Below are positions 28,622 to 37,717 of a DNA stretch of 64,000 nucleotides, one piece after another. Numbering within the stretch: position 1 is the stretch's first letter; each line of letters begins with the position of its first letter. This DNA is from Macrococcus carouselicus (GTDB lineage: Bacteria > Bacillota > Bacilli > Staphylococcales > Staphylococcaceae): assembly GCF_004359515.1 (NCBI RefSeq), contig NZ_SCWD01000001.1:310001-374000 (forward strand). Reading direction: 5' to 3'. The notes under the pieces are model-generated. The model saw only the letters and a program-made list of their open reading frames with translations. It ran no database searches and was not told where the DNA came from. The position numbers were made by a program, and so were the translations under genes.

Positions 28622-29536
28622 ATGCTTAATGAAAATATCATCAATCCCGTTGATGATAGCAGGTTAACAGTGAAGGATATCAAAGCTGTAGTCAAACTGG
28701 GACTCGTACAGGGCAACCTGATTCCGACTTTTGCCGGTGGATGGCTCGCGATTGTACTGACAGGTCAGTCGTTTTTCGGCAGTCTGCCTGAACTCCTCGC
28801 CATGTTAGCGGGTTCTATTCTGATTATGAGCGGTAGTTGTGCATTAAATAACTTTTACGATCAGGATATAGATGCTCTGATGCCCAGCAAGATGAACCGA
28901 CCGAGTGTAACAGGTAAGATTGACAGTAAGCAGCTGTTGATCTTAAGTCTGGCACTCATGGTACTGGGTGAGGCACTGCTGTTCTCCGTCAATATGACGA
29001 CAGGTCTTATCGGCTTTCTCGGCATATTCGGTTATGTGGTCCTCTATTCTGTGTGGTCTAAACGTCATTTAGTGTCAAATACGATAATAGGAAGTTTTCC
29101 TGGAGCTATACCCCCGCTGATCGGCTGGGCCAGTATAGATCCCCATTTATCGAAGACGGCATGGCTGTTATTTATTATCATGTTTGCCTGGCAACCCGCT
29201 CATTTCTATGCGCTTGCGATCAAGCGTAAGGATGAATACGGCTTAGCTGACATTCCGATGCTGCCCACAGTCAGAGGTTTTGCAAGAACACGTCTTGGCA
29301 TGCTGTTCTGGGTGCTTGTTCTTCTGCCGACGCCGTTTTTCATGACGGAACTTGGCAATGTCTTCATCACGCTTGCGACGATGCTGAATGTCGGCTGGCT
29401 TATACTTACACTTTCAGGCTTCAGAAATGGAGTCAAGGAAGCGAAATGGGCTATGCAGATGTTTATCTATTCTTTGAACTATCTAATGATATTTTTTGTT
29501 ATGATAGTTGTAGTTACTTTAATTCAAATGATTTGA
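28622..29536 (+). CDS. ctaB: Heme O synthase (protoheme IX farnesyltransferase)
   Basis: CtaB, 304 residues, attaches a farnesyl group to heme B. It is a UbiA-superfamily membrane enzyme with about nine helices. The first Asp-rich motif is NNFYDQDIDALM near residues 77-88; the second loop contains the HFYALAIKRKDEY region near 196-208. ctaC follows at a short distance and probably shares the transcript. Heme O made here is the substrate of CtaA. Confidence 0.96.
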   Translation: MLNENIINPVDDSRLTVKDIKAVVKLGLVQGNLIPTFAGGWLAIVLTGQSFFGSLPELLAMLAGSILIMSGSCALNNFYDQDIDALMPSKMNRPSVTGKIDSKQLLILSLALMVLGEALLFSVNMTTGLIGFLGIFGYVVLYSVWSKRHLVSNTIIGSFPGAIPPLIGWASIDPHLSKTAWLLFIIMFAWQPAHFYALAIKRKDEYGLADIPMLPTVRGFARTRLGMLFWVLVLLPTPFFMTELGNVFITLATMLNVGWLILTLSGFRNGVKEAKWAMQMFIYSLNYLMIFFVMIVVVTLIQMI

Positions 29537-29567
29537 TTATGAATGAGTGAAAGAGGGGTTATTTTTA

Positions 29568-30632
29568 ATGAGCAAATTAAAGAACACTAAATTGTTTGGC
29601 TTGTTTTTTGTTCTGGCTATGGCTTTATCAGGCTGTGGTAAACCGTATTTATCAGTGCTTCGTCCGGCAGGGGAAGTAGCACAGGAACAATTTAATCTCA
29701 TGATGCTTGCTGTTTATATCATGATTGTTGTCATCATTGTTGTTGTCATTATCTTCATACTTGCAGTATTTAAATTCAGACGTGGAAAAGTCGGAGAGAA
29801 CTTCATGCCGAAACAGGTTTCAGGTAACCATAAGCTTGAAATCATCTGGACAGCTTTTCCGATTCTTTTACTTCTTATCTTAGCGATTCCGACTGTAACA
29901 CTGACTTTCAAATTAGCCGATACGAAAGCGATGGATAAAGTAGATGAAAAAGGCAAAAACAAGGAAATGATCGTCAATGTAACAGCGAACCAGTACTGGT
30001 GGGAATTTGAATATCCTAACCAGCAGATTGTGACTTCTCAGGACCTTGTTGTACCGACTGATACAAAGGTATACTTCAGATTACATGCTGCTGACGTCAA
30101 GCACTCATTCTGGATTCCGGCTGTGGGTGGTAAGATGGATACGAACGTTGATAATATCAACAAATTCTACTTGATCTTCGACTCCAAAAAAGCGAAGGAT
30201 GCAGATAATGTCTTCTACGGCAAATGTGCTGAGTTATGTGGACCTTCTCACGCACTGATGGATTTCAAAGTTAAAGCGATGGATAAAGCTGATTTCGATA
30301 CTTGGGTCAAAGATATGCAAGGTGTTAAAAAAGCGGTAGCAGCGACAAGTGACTCAGCTAAAGAAGGGGAAAAAGTCTTTAAGCAGTCATGTATCGGTTG
30401 TCACGCGGTTACACCGACAGGTAAAGGGGCTAAAGGTCCTAACTTAACGACATTCGGTGAGCGTACTCGCATTGCAGGTGTATTGGAGCATAACGAAGAA
30501 AACCTGAAAAAATGGATCAAAGATCCTGACAGCATCAAACCAGGTAACAAAATGACGGGTCAGTATAAAGTATCTGACAGTGATATCGATGCACTTGCTG
30601 CTTACTTGATGGAACGTAAAGTCGAGAACTAA
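29568..30632 (+). CDS. ctaC: Cytochrome caa3 oxidase subunit II with fused cytochrome c domain
   Basis: CtaC, 354 residues, accepts electrons from cytochrome c. A lipoprotein signal ends in ALSGC (Cys near residue 22); two membrane helices follow (about 45-75 and 90-115). The CuA site shows CAELCGPSHALM near residue 223. A cytochrome c domain is fused at the C-terminus with the heme motif CIGCH near 279 and a distal Met (GNKMTG near 331). This fusion defines a caa3-type oxidase. The ATG at 29568 is chosen for the GAGGGG site and the lipobox. Confidence 0.97.
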   Translation: MSKLKNTKLFGLFFVLAMALSGCGKPYLSVLRPAGEVAQEQFNLMMLAVYIMIVVIIVVVIIFILAVFKFRRGKVGENFMPKQVSGNHKLEIIWTAFPILLLLILAIPTVTLTFKLADTKAMDKVDEKGKNKEMIVNVTANQYWWEFEYPNQQIVTSQDLVVPTDTKVYFRLHAADVKHSFWIPAVGGKMDTNVDNINKFYLIFDSKKAKDADNVFYGKCAELCGPSHALMDFKVKAMDKADFDTWVKDMQGVKKAVAATSDSAKEGEKVFKQSCIGCHAVTPTGKGAKGPNLTTFGERTRIAGVLEHNEENLKKWIKDPDSIKPGNKMTGQYKVSDSDIDALAAYLMERKVEN

Positions 30633-30654
30633 AGTTTAAAGGGAGGTTACACAA

Positions 30655-32556
30655 TTGTCTACACAAGCTAAAAGAGGTTTTGGTGCAACAATCAAGGAAT
30701 ATTTAACGACTGTTGACCATAAAAAAATCGCAATTCTTTACTTGATTATGGGTGGTCTGTTCTTCGCACTGGGTGGACTCGAAGCGATGTTCATTCGTCT
30801 TCAGCTCGCAGTGCCTGAAAATGATTTCGTGTCAGCAGGACTTTTCAATCAGATCATCACGATGCACGGTACTACAATGATTTTCCTGGCAGCGATGCCA
30901 TTATTATTCGCATTTATGAATGCGGCTGTTCCACTTCAGATCGGAGCGCGTGACGTCGCGTTCCCATTCCTGAACGCGCTTGGTTTCTGGTTATTCTTCT
31001 TCGGGGGAATCTTCCTGAACTTATCATGGCTGATGGGCGGTGCTCCGGATGCCGGCTGGACATCTTATGCATCACTTTCTCTTGCTTCACCAGGTCACGG
31101 GATCGATTTCTACGCACTGGGTCTACAGATTTCAGGTGCGGGTACATTGATTGCCGGTATCAATTTCCTGGCAACAATCATCAATATGAGAGCACCAGGG
31201 ATGACATATATGCGTATGCCGCTGCTGACATGGACAACATTCGTTGCGTCAGCACTGATTGTCTTCGCATTCCCACCGCTTACTATCGGTTTATTCTTAC
31301 TGATCTTCGATAGAATGTTCGGTACTGGATTCTTCGTTGTCTCTCAAGGTGGTAACACGATCATCTGGGAACACTTATTCTGGATTTTCGGTCACCCTGA
31401 AGTTTATATCTTAGTATTACCTGCCTTCGGTATCTTCTCTGAGATTATCCCGACGTTCTCAAGAAAGCGTCTGTTCGGTTACTCAGCGATGGTCTTCGCG
31501 ACAGTACTGATCGGTTTCTTAGGCTTCATGGTATGGGCTCACCATATGTTCACAGTCGGTCTTGGACCTACAGCGAACGCGATCTTCGCGATTGCGACAA
31601 TGGCCATTGCCGTACCGACAGGTATCAAAATCTTCAACTGGCTGCTGACCATCTGGGGTGGTAGCATCGAGTTTACGACACCAATGCTTTACGCACTTGC
31701 ATTCATTCCCTCATTCGTCATGGGTGGGGTAACAGGTGTGATGCAGGCATCAGCACCAGCTGATTATCAGTACCACGATTCTTATTTCATCGTCGCTCAC
31801 TTCCACTACGTGATCGTCGGTGGTGTGGTGTTCGCATTACTTGCAGCACTTCACTTCTACTGGCCGCTCATGTTCGGTAAGATTCTGAGCGAAAAATTAG
31901 GTAAGCTGGCATTCTGGATCTTCTTCACAGGATTCCACTTAACTTTCTTCTTACAGCATTTCCTGGGCTTGATGGGTATGCCTCGTCGTGTATTCACTTA
32001 CTTACCAGGACAAGGTTACGATACCTTCAACTTGATCTCTACAATCGGTGCACTTTTAATGGCTGTGGCTGTTATCATTACACTGATCAATATCATCATG
32101 ACAACTGCTAAGGGTCCTAAAGTCGGACGCGATGCATGGGGCGATGGCCGTACACTTGAATGGTCATTACCACAGCCTGTACCGTTCTACAACTTTGCAC
32201 AGACACCACTTGTTCGCGGTTTAGATGCATTCTGGTTAGAGAAAACAAAGGGTAACGGCGAAATCCTACCGGCTGAATCATTAGGTGAGATTCATATGCC
32301 TAACAATTCTATCCTGCCGTTCATCCAGTCACTCGGCTTATTCGTTGCAGCTTTCGGTGCACTTTACTTCGCAGATGGCAAAGAGTGGGCACTGAACGCA
32401 GTCAAAGATCTGCCGGTTCAACCTTGGGCGCCATTTGTTCTTGCTTTAGGTCTACTCATTACAGTAGGCGGTATGATCGCTCGTTCGCTGAAAGACGACC
32501 ATGGTTACCATATCACTAAAGAAGAGTTGATTGAGTACGAAAGAGGTGTGAAATAA
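30655..32556 (+). CDS. ctaD: Cytochrome caa3 oxidase subunit I
   Basis: The 633-residue catalytic subunit with 12 core helices plus C-terminal extra helices. The HGTTMIF region near residue 72 contains a low-spin heme ligand. WIFGHPEVYILVLP near 244 carries the CuB ligand His and the cross-linked Tyr, and VAHFHYVIVG near 382 has the remaining heme ligands. It starts with TTG after GGGAGG. Its stop overlaps the ctaE ATG by one base (TAATG). S. aureus lacks this subunit. Confidence 0.97.
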   Translation: MSTQAKRGFGATIKEYLTTVDHKKIAILYLIMGGLFFALGGLEAMFIRLQLAVPENDFVSAGLFNQIITMHGTTMIFLAAMPLLFAFMNAAVPLQIGARDVAFPFLNALGFWLFFFGGIFLNLSWLMGGAPDAGWTSYASLSLASPGHGIDFYALGLQISGAGTLIAGINFLATIINMRAPGMTYMRMPLLTWTTFVASALIVFAFPPLTIGLFLLIFDRMFGTGFFVVSQGGNTIIWEHLFWIFGHPEVYILVLPAFGIFSEIIPTFSRKRLFGYSAMVFATVLIGFLGFMVWAHHMFTVGLGPTANAIFAIATMAIAVPTGIKIFNWLLTIWGGSIEFTTPMLYALAFIPSFVMGGVTGVMQASAPADYQYHDSYFIVAHFHYVIVGGVVFALLAALHFYWPLMFGKILSEKLGKLAFWIFFTGFHLTFFLQHFLGLMGMPRRVFTYLPGQGYDTFNLISTIGALLMAVAVIITLINIIMTTAKGPKVGRDAWGDGRTLEWSLPQPVPFYNFAQTPLVRGLDAFWLEKTKGNGEILPAESLGEIHMPNNSILPFIQSLGLFVAAFGALYFADGKEWALNAVKDLPVQPWAPFVLALGLLITVGGMIARSLKDDHGYHITKEELIEYERGVK

Positions 32557-33185
32557 TGGCACATGTTGAAGAGAAAATGACAGTTGAAAGATGGCCAAGT
32601 CACCCTGAGACTGCATCGCTTGAAGGTAAGAATAAATTCGTCGGCTTCTGGATTTTCCTTGGCGGAGAAACTGCACTGTTCGCCTCATTATTCGCGACTT
32701 ACTTAGCACTGAAAGACCAGGTACCGAGTCAGGATCACCTGACAGCACAGCAGCTTTTCCACTTACCGCTTGCGTTTGTCATGACGATGTTACTTCTGAC
32801 ATCTTCATTGACAAGTGTGTACGCGATGTATCATATGAAAAACTATGACTTCAAGAAAATGATTACATGGATCATCGTGACAATTTTACTTGGTCTCTGT
32901 TTCCTGGGACTTGAAATCTATGAGTTTGTCGAATATGTGCATCAAGGCCATACGTTCCGTTCAAGTGCATTCGGTAGTGCCTTCTACTTCTTAGTCGGTA
33001 CGCACGGTCTGCACGTACTGATCGGTCTGGGCTGGGCCGTTCTGCTTGTCATCCGTAATATGGGTCGTGGTTTATCTGTCTATAACGCAGCGAAGTTCAA
33101 TACTTTCTCGTTATACTGGCACTTTATCGACGTTGTCTGGGTATTCATCTTTACAGTAGTCTACTTGTTAGGGGTGTTAGGATAA
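32556..33185 (+). CDS. ctaE: Cytochrome caa3 oxidase subunit III
   Basis: A 209-residue subunit III with about five helices. Conserved pieces include FWIFLGGETALFASLFATYL near residue 30 and GTHGLHVLIGLGW near 148. It is coupled to ctaD by the TAATG overlap and to ctaF by a one-base gap. It stabilises the oxidase and proton uptake. Confidence 0.95.
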   Translation: MAHVEEKMTVERWPSHPETASLEGKNKFVGFWIFLGGETALFASLFATYLALKDQVPSQDHLTAQQLFHLPLAFVMTMLLLTSSLTSVYAMYHMKNYDFKKMITWIIVTILLGLCFLGLEIYEFVEYVHQGHTFRSSAFGSAFYFLVGTHGLHVLIGLGWAVLLVIRNMGRGLSVYNAAKFNTFSLYWHFIDVVWVFIFTVVYLLGVLG

Positions 33186-33186
33186 T

Positions 33187-33618
33187 ATGACAAACAAAAA
33201 CGAGCATTACGTTACTGAACACGTCAAAGTGAAAGATGTCGACACTGTTGAGCAAGCTGAAATTCATGAAGAACATATTGTACACACTGAACCAGCATTC
33301 AATAAAGCGAAATTTGCTTACGAAAGACGTAACCGCACAGCTGAGATGAGACAGCAGGTCACTACATTCGCTATCATGATCTTCCTGACATTCATCGCGT
33401 TCGCTATGGTGGCAGCAGGTCTTGATAAAGCGATTGTACTGCCTATCCTGATTCTACTGGCCTTCATTCAGGTCATCCTGCAGTTCTTCTATTTCATGCA
33501 CATGAAACATGATGGGCACGATGTACCGAAACTGTTCATGCTTTCCGGAATCTTCATCGCTTTTTCATTTGTCGTCACTGCACTTTATCTCGTGTGGCTC
33601 GGCGATCCACTTAAATAA
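33187..33618 (+). CDS. ctaF: Cytochrome caa3 oxidase subunit IV
   Basis: A 143-residue protein with a long acidic, His-rich N-terminal region (about 45 residues) and three membrane helices. FYFMHMKHDGHD near residue 100 is the typical subunit IV signature. The hydrophilic N-terminal extension is longer than in typical CtaF proteins of about 100-110 residues. A strong terminator follows, ending the ctaBCDEF transcript. Confidence 0.92.
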   Translation: MTNKNEHYVTEHVKVKDVDTVEQAEIHEEHIVHTEPAFNKAKFAYERRNRTAEMRQQVTTFAIMIFLTFIAFAMVAAGLDKAIVLPILILLAFIQVILQFFYFMHMKHDGHDVPKLFMLSGIFIAFSFVVTALYLVWLGDPLK

Positions 33619-33624
33619 TAGATG

Positions 33625-33657
33625 ACACCACTGATCTTCATCAGTGGTGTTTTTTTA
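33625..33657 (+). terminator. Terminator after ctaF
   Basis: An 11-bp stem (ACACCACTGAT and complement) with loop CTTC followed by T7. Confidence 0.94.
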
Positions 33658-33746
33658 AAATGACATAAAACGTTCGTTATTCAGGGCATCCAAGACTTTG
33701 AATTTGTCATATAATTGACATAAGATTATATATCTGGAGTGATTAT

Positions 33747-34700
33747 ATGAATAATTTGAGTTCCGTCTCAATCTTCGGTTTCTTTGCCAACTGGAGTCCT
33801 TTCTATCTGGTGGCTCTGATTTTTGTGACGGTTGTCTACTTTCTTACAGTGACGAAATGGCGCCGTGATATACCGGGTAACAGACCGCTAAAGCGCAATG
33901 AAGTGGTGCTGTTCATTCTCAGCATGGTTCTGCTATATATCGTCAAAGGGAGTCCGGTTGATCTGCTCAGTCACATCATCTTCAGTTTCCATATGCTGCA
34001 GATGGCGATTCTCTACTTGATGATCGTACCGCTTCTGTTCTTTGCCATCCCTAGTTATCTGATTGATTATGGGGTATCCCGTCCCTATATCAAGCGAGTA
34101 TTCGGCGCGATGACGAATCCGGTTTTTGCCATCATCTTCTTCAATGGCCTGTTCAGTATCTATCATCTGCCGGTAGTACTGGATTACCTGAAGCAGAGTG
34201 CGACGCTGCATTCCCTGTTCACGCTTCTGCTGTTCGTTGCAGCCGTTCTGATGTGGTATCCCGTCTTCAACAGAACGGAGCTGCCAAGAAAACAGATCTC
34301 TGGCCTGCAGAAACTCTTCTATATTTTTATGATCGGTGTGCTCTTGACACCGTCATGCGGTCTGATCATCTTCTCGCAGCATCCGATGTATCAGACTTAT
34401 ACAGATCCAAAAGCCTGGCTCAGTGCGATGACACTCTGTGTACCGCAGGGGACGCTGGATAGTATTATGAGCACAACGAATATTTCCGGTCCGCAGTACT
34501 TCACGAATATGTCACCGCTTGAAGACCAGCAGACGGGCGGCGTCATCATGAAAGTCATGCAGGAGATATTCTTCGCAGTGATGCTGTTCTATGTCTTCTT
34601 CAACTGGCGCTGGTCAGAAGGCCGTGATGAGGAAGCGACGACGCAGAGAAGTCTTGAAGCTCGTCAGAAAGAACAAGCATATTTCAATCAATTCAGATAG
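33747..34700 (+). CDS. ctaG: Cytochrome caa3 oxidase assembly factor CtaG
   Basis: A 317-residue membrane protein with about seven helices, of the Bacillus CtaG family (DUF1404-type). It is needed for copper insertion or assembly of caa3 oxidase. Conserved stretches include HIIFSFHMLQMAILYLMIVP near residue 80, with His residues that may bind copper. It has its own leader after the ctaF terminator, where an inverted repeat TGTCA-N6-TGACA surrounds TATAAT (33705-33720). ctaM follows 9 bp downstream. Confidence 0.93.
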   Translation: MNNLSSVSIFGFFANWSPFYLVALIFVTVVYFLTVTKWRRDIPGNRPLKRNEVVLFILSMVLLYIVKGSPVDLLSHIIFSFHMLQMAILYLMIVPLLFFAIPSYLIDYGVSRPYIKRVFGAMTNPVFAIIFFNGLFSIYHLPVVLDYLKQSATLHSLFTLLLFVAAVLMWYPVFNRTELPRKQISGLQKLFYIFMIGVLLTPSCGLIIFSQHPMYQTYTDPKAWLSAMTLCVPQGTLDSIMSTTNISGPQYFTNMSPLEDQQTGGVIMKVMQEIFFAVMLFYVFFNWRWSEGRDEEATTQRSLEARQKEQAYFNQFR

Positions 34701-34709
34701 GAGTCTACT

Positions 34710-35171
34710 ATGAATTTACCGATTTTACCTACTATCAGTACATCATTCATTGTCATCAGTGCGATTCTCGTCGCGATCGGCTGGTATTTAATCGCCAAAA
34801 AGGATTACGAAGGGCATAAGAAAGTGATGCTTGCCGCCGGTGCCAGCGCACTGACGTTCTTCATCATCTACGTATCACGTACATTATTCATCGGCAACAC
34901 TTCATTTGGCGGGCCAGACAGTATCAAGATTTATTATACGATCTTCCTGATTTTCCATATCACACTTGCGACGACAGGCGGCGGACTCGGACTGACCATG
35001 ATCTGGTCAGGGCTGAATGACCGTCTGAACATTCATCGTAAATTAGGACCTGCGACTTCTATCATCTGGTTCTTTACGGCCATTACCGGTGTAGCCGTCT
35101 ATCTGCTGCTCTATGTATTCTACAAAGGTGGCGAGACGACGTCTGTGTTCAAAGCCATCCTGGGTATCTAA
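34710..35171 (+). CDS. ctaM: DUF420 membrane protein, oxidase assembly factor CtaM (YozB family)
   Basis: A 153-residue protein with four to five helices. His residues in helices (GHKKVML near residue 32; IFHITLATTGG near 91; NIHRKLG near 110) may bind metal or heme. DUF420/YozB proteins include CtaM of S. aureus, needed for maturation of a heme A-containing aa3 quinol oxidase. Here it is co-transcribed with ctaG, supporting a role in caa3 and possibly other heme-copper oxidase assembly. Confidence 0.85.
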   Translation: MNLPILPTISTSFIVISAILVAIGWYLIAKKDYEGHKKVMLAAGASALTFFIIYVSRTLFIGNTSFGGPDSIKIYYTIFLIFHITLATTGGGLGLTMIWSGLNDRLNIHRKLGPATSIIWFFTAITGVAVYLLLYVFYKGGETTSVFKAILGI

Positions 35172-35173
35172 TG

Positions 35174-35207
35174 AAAATGCCGTCCTCATGATTGAGAACG
35201 GCATTTT
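35174..35207. terminator. Terminator between ctaM and the AI-2E permease gene
   Basis: AATGCCGT pairs with ACGGCATT, then one mismatch and CTCA / TGAG around loop TGAT. T6 follows on the plus strand and T4 on the minus strand. Confidence 0.88.
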
Positions 35208-36257
35208 TTATATTCTGAAGTTTGTTTTGATGGCACCTGACTCAATGAAGGTCACGATGAGGAGGAGCAGGATCGGTCCGATGAAGAAACCGATGAAGCC
35301 CATCAGTTTCAGTCCGATATACATGGAGATCAGTGTCGAGAGCGGGCTGAGACCGACGCCGTTACCCATAATCTTCGGTTCAAGCACTTTACGCTGTACA
35401 AGCAGGAAGACGGAGAGCAGTGCCAGCTTGAGAGCCGTGATATTATCACCGGTGATCAGTTCGTAGAGCGTCCAGGGTATGGTGATACCTGTCGCACCGA
35501 TGATCGGCAGCAGATCGACCACACAGATAATCAGGCTGAGGACAAGCGCATTCTCAGGCATGATGAACAGTAAGCCGATAAATGTGAACACCCAGGTGAT
35601 GAACGACAGGATGATGGCGGCTCTCAGCATACCGAACATGGAGGTGCTGATTCGTTTCCAGACCAGAAGACCGCGAGTGTAGGTCTTCTCATATGTATGA
35701 TGACGGATGAACTGTTTCAGTCGAGGTACTTCCAGCATGAAGAGAAAAAGGGCCACCATAAAGACGAGTCCGGAGATGATCAGCTCAGGCAGCATCGAAA
35801 TGAAGGCGGTGATATTCTGGACACTGAAGTAATCCACAATGCCATCCCGCATGGACAGCAGGAACTTCTGCACCTCACTGTTCAGTGAAGCTGTGATACT
35901 GGACGGCAGCACATGGTTGAGTCTTCCTTCAATATTTGACCAGGCGGCAATCAGGCTGTCCGCTTTAGCGGGTAAGTTCCGGGCAAAGTCGATGACGGCT
36001 TCTGTCAGTTTGGTCAGTACCAGATAGAGGCCCAGCAGGATCAGCAGCAGAATACCTGAATAGAGCGCGGTGACACTCCACTTACGGCTGCCGAACTTGA
36101 TTTCCAGCCTTCTGACCACCGGTTCCAGCACAAGCGCCAGTATCAGTGCCGTGACGATCGGGATTGAGATGGGCAGGATGTAATAGAAGAACAGAATCGC
36201 CACTATAATGAAGATGAAAACAGTGATATTTCTTTTTGTCAAATAGCGTTTAAACAT
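35208..36257 (-). CDS. AI-2E family transporter (TqsA/YtvI-like permease)
   Basis: A 349-residue permease with about eight helices, N-terminally MFKRYLTKRNITVFIFIIVA. The layout (three helices, a soluble loop, then five helices) and motifs such as LPIIGATGITIPWTLYEL near residue 263 match the AI-2E exporter/YtvI superfamily. Members move various substrates, including Na+/H+ antiport in some; the substrate here is not known. The ATG at 36257 is preceded by GTGGGGTG; an in-frame TTG lies five codons upstream. Confidence 0.88.
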   Translation of the reverse strand: MFKRYLTKRNITVFIFIIVAILFFYYILPISIPIVTALILALVLEPVVRRLEIKFGSRKWSVTALYSGILLLILLGLYLVLTKLTEAVIDFARNLPAKADSLIAAWSNIEGRLNHVLPSSITASLNSEVQKFLLSMRDGIVDYFSVQNITAFISMLPELIISGLVFMVALFLFMLEVPRLKQFIRHHTYEKTYTRGLLVWKRISTSMFGMLRAAIILSFITWVFTFIGLLFIMPENALVLSLIICVVDLLPIIGATGITIPWTLYELITGDNITALKLALLSVFLLVQRKVLEPKIMGNGVGLSPLSTLISMYIGLKLMGFIGFFIGPILLLLIVTFIESGAIKTNFRI

Positions 36258-36284
36258 AGCAGCACCCCACAATAGATAATAAAA

Positions 36285-36308
36285 AAGACGTGGCTAAATC
36301 CACGTCTT
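36285..36308 (-). terminator. Terminator for yugN-like gene
   Basis: A 9-bp stem (AAGACGTGG / CCACGTCTT), loop of 6 nt, followed on the minus strand by T6. Confidence 0.88.
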
Positions 36309-36666
36309 AGGCAAGTATTTCATGAAGATCATTGCTGATGCTGATGATTGTACGTTTACAATGTTCAACCACTGCAGGAGGGAAATGTTCGTCCTCACCG
36401 TACTCGATGCCTGTCGGATAATAGTGTTTACCCAAGTAAGGATCCATCATCTGAAGCTTTGCATTTCTTGCACCAACATCGCCCTCGACTGCGTATCCTG
36501 GAAAACGAAGATAGAAGACACCTTCTTCAACCTGATATTTCAAATCATAAGTAACACGTTCGAAATCCCAGTGTCCACCAAGATTAAGGCCATGTTTATT
36601 CATAACGTGCTGAATAATATTCTGATCAGCGACGACGTTCTCTATACCTGAATTGTCGAATACCAT
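36307..36666 (-). CDS. YugN-like family protein
   Basis: A 119-residue acidic cytoplasmic protein starting MVFDNSGIENVVADQN, matching the YugN-like family of Firmicutes. It contains YDLKYQVEEGVFYLRFPGYA near residue 40 and no catalytic motif. A GGGAGG site precedes the ATG. In S. aureus a similar gene lies in the same neighbourhood. Function unknown. Confidence 0.8.
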   Translation of the reverse strand: MVFDNSGIENVVADQNIIQHVMNKHGLNLGGHWDFERVTYDLKYQVEEGVFYLRFPGYAVEGDVGARNAKLQMMDPYLGKHYYPTGIEYGEDEHFPPAVVEHCKRTIISISNDLHEILA

Positions 36667-36789
36667 TTAATAAACCTCCCTCAATATGCTCAACTCTAAT
36701 TTTATGACAAAAAGAGCCGAGTTGCAATCAGATATTTATTTATGTGGAAATAATGTATAATATGAATGACTAAGCGTACGGAGATAGCG

Positions 36790-37704
36790 ATGAAGAATTT
36801 AGTGATCAAGATGGGTATAGTGTTATTGTTGGTCATCGGTCTTTTAATGTTATTCTACTCGACTGATGATTTTAATGAACTTGAAGAGAAGGAAAATACA
36901 GCAACTAGAGAAGTGAAGCCGGTCAACCCGGTGCTGACTGAAGGGGCCGGTTCATATGTCGGTAAGGATATAGATGACTGGACAGAAACTTATGGTTATC
37001 CGGAACGTATATATGCTGCTGATAATAAGTATCAGCACTATATATACAGACTGGCGGATGCTTTCTACGATGTCCGGGTGCGGGAGCGTCAGATCGGTAT
37101 GATCTATGCGACGGGGGTTGAAGCGGATATCGCGCCCTTAAGCGTCAATCAGCGTGCCGCTGAGATTTATCAGGGCACTTCCATCAACACAGAACCCGTG
37201 ATCAGAACGGCGGACGGTGATTATCATCTGGAACTGTCAGAGGCGGATATGAAGACACAGCTGCTCATCAGGTACGGTAAGGTCTACATGCAGGTCTATA
37301 TCGACAGACTGTCAGGCAGAGTGATGGCCGCCCGCTTTATGACGCCTGATATGCTGGTGCAGATGCAGCCCTATACAGCGCACTTGAACGGCCGGCCGCT
37401 TGAGCGTACAATAAAGAAAGTACGGCCTCTCCTGCAGCAGCTGAACGAACAGGAGACGCTTACAGCCGTCATCAATATGATGCGTGCTAACTATGAGGTC
37501 CACAATCTGACTGCAGCTGCCAGCGTTAAGCCGCTGTGTCAGAGTCAGGGAGCTGCGCTCAGCAGCGGTAATGGCTATGATGCAGCGGAAGTGGTGAATG
37601 ACTGGTTGAACAGCAGTGACCGCGATATGATGCTGAACAGTCAGTACGACAGAATACAGACAGCAGTTAAGGGCTGTTATGCAGTCCGTTATCTGAATGA
37701 ATAA
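36790..37704 (+). CDS. CAP-associated-domain membrane protein with degenerate CAP domain (YlbC-like)
   Basis: A 304-residue extracytoplasmic protein. A single N-terminal anchor helix (residues 5-22) is followed by the CAP-associated N-terminal domain (about 50-185; VGKDIDDWTETYGYPERIY) and then a short C-terminal CAP-like part. The latter keeps N-terminal and C-terminal CAP pieces (TAVINMMRANYEVHNLTAA; VVNDWLNSSDRDMMLNSQYD) but lacks the middle with the usual His/Glu cavity and GEN motif. The normal HR of the last motif reads DR. The start at 36790 follows GGAGA. It is the first gene of the ylb segment, before ylbF. Confidence 0.8.
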   Translation: MKNLVIKMGIVLLLVIGLLMLFYSTDDFNELEEKENTATREVKPVNPVLTEGAGSYVGKDIDDWTETYGYPERIYAADNKYQHYIYRLADAFYDVRVRERQIGMIYATGVEADIAPLSVNQRAAEIYQGTSINTEPVIRTADGDYHLELSEADMKTQLLIRYGKVYMQVYIDRLSGRVMAARFMTPDMLVQMQPYTAHLNGRPLERTIKKVRPLLQQLNEQETLTAVINMMRANYEVHNLTAAASVKPLCQSQGAALSSGNGYDAAEVVNDWLNSSDRDMMLNSQYDRIQTAVKGCYAVRYLNE

Positions 37705-37717
37705 GTGAGGGCAAGAT

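Noticed and set aside
33705-33720. Inverted repeat TGTCA-N6-TGACA around TATAAT as a regulated ctaG promoter
   Set aside because: The TATAAT has no reasonable -35 at the right distance, so promoter and operator status cannot be supported beyond noting the repeat.
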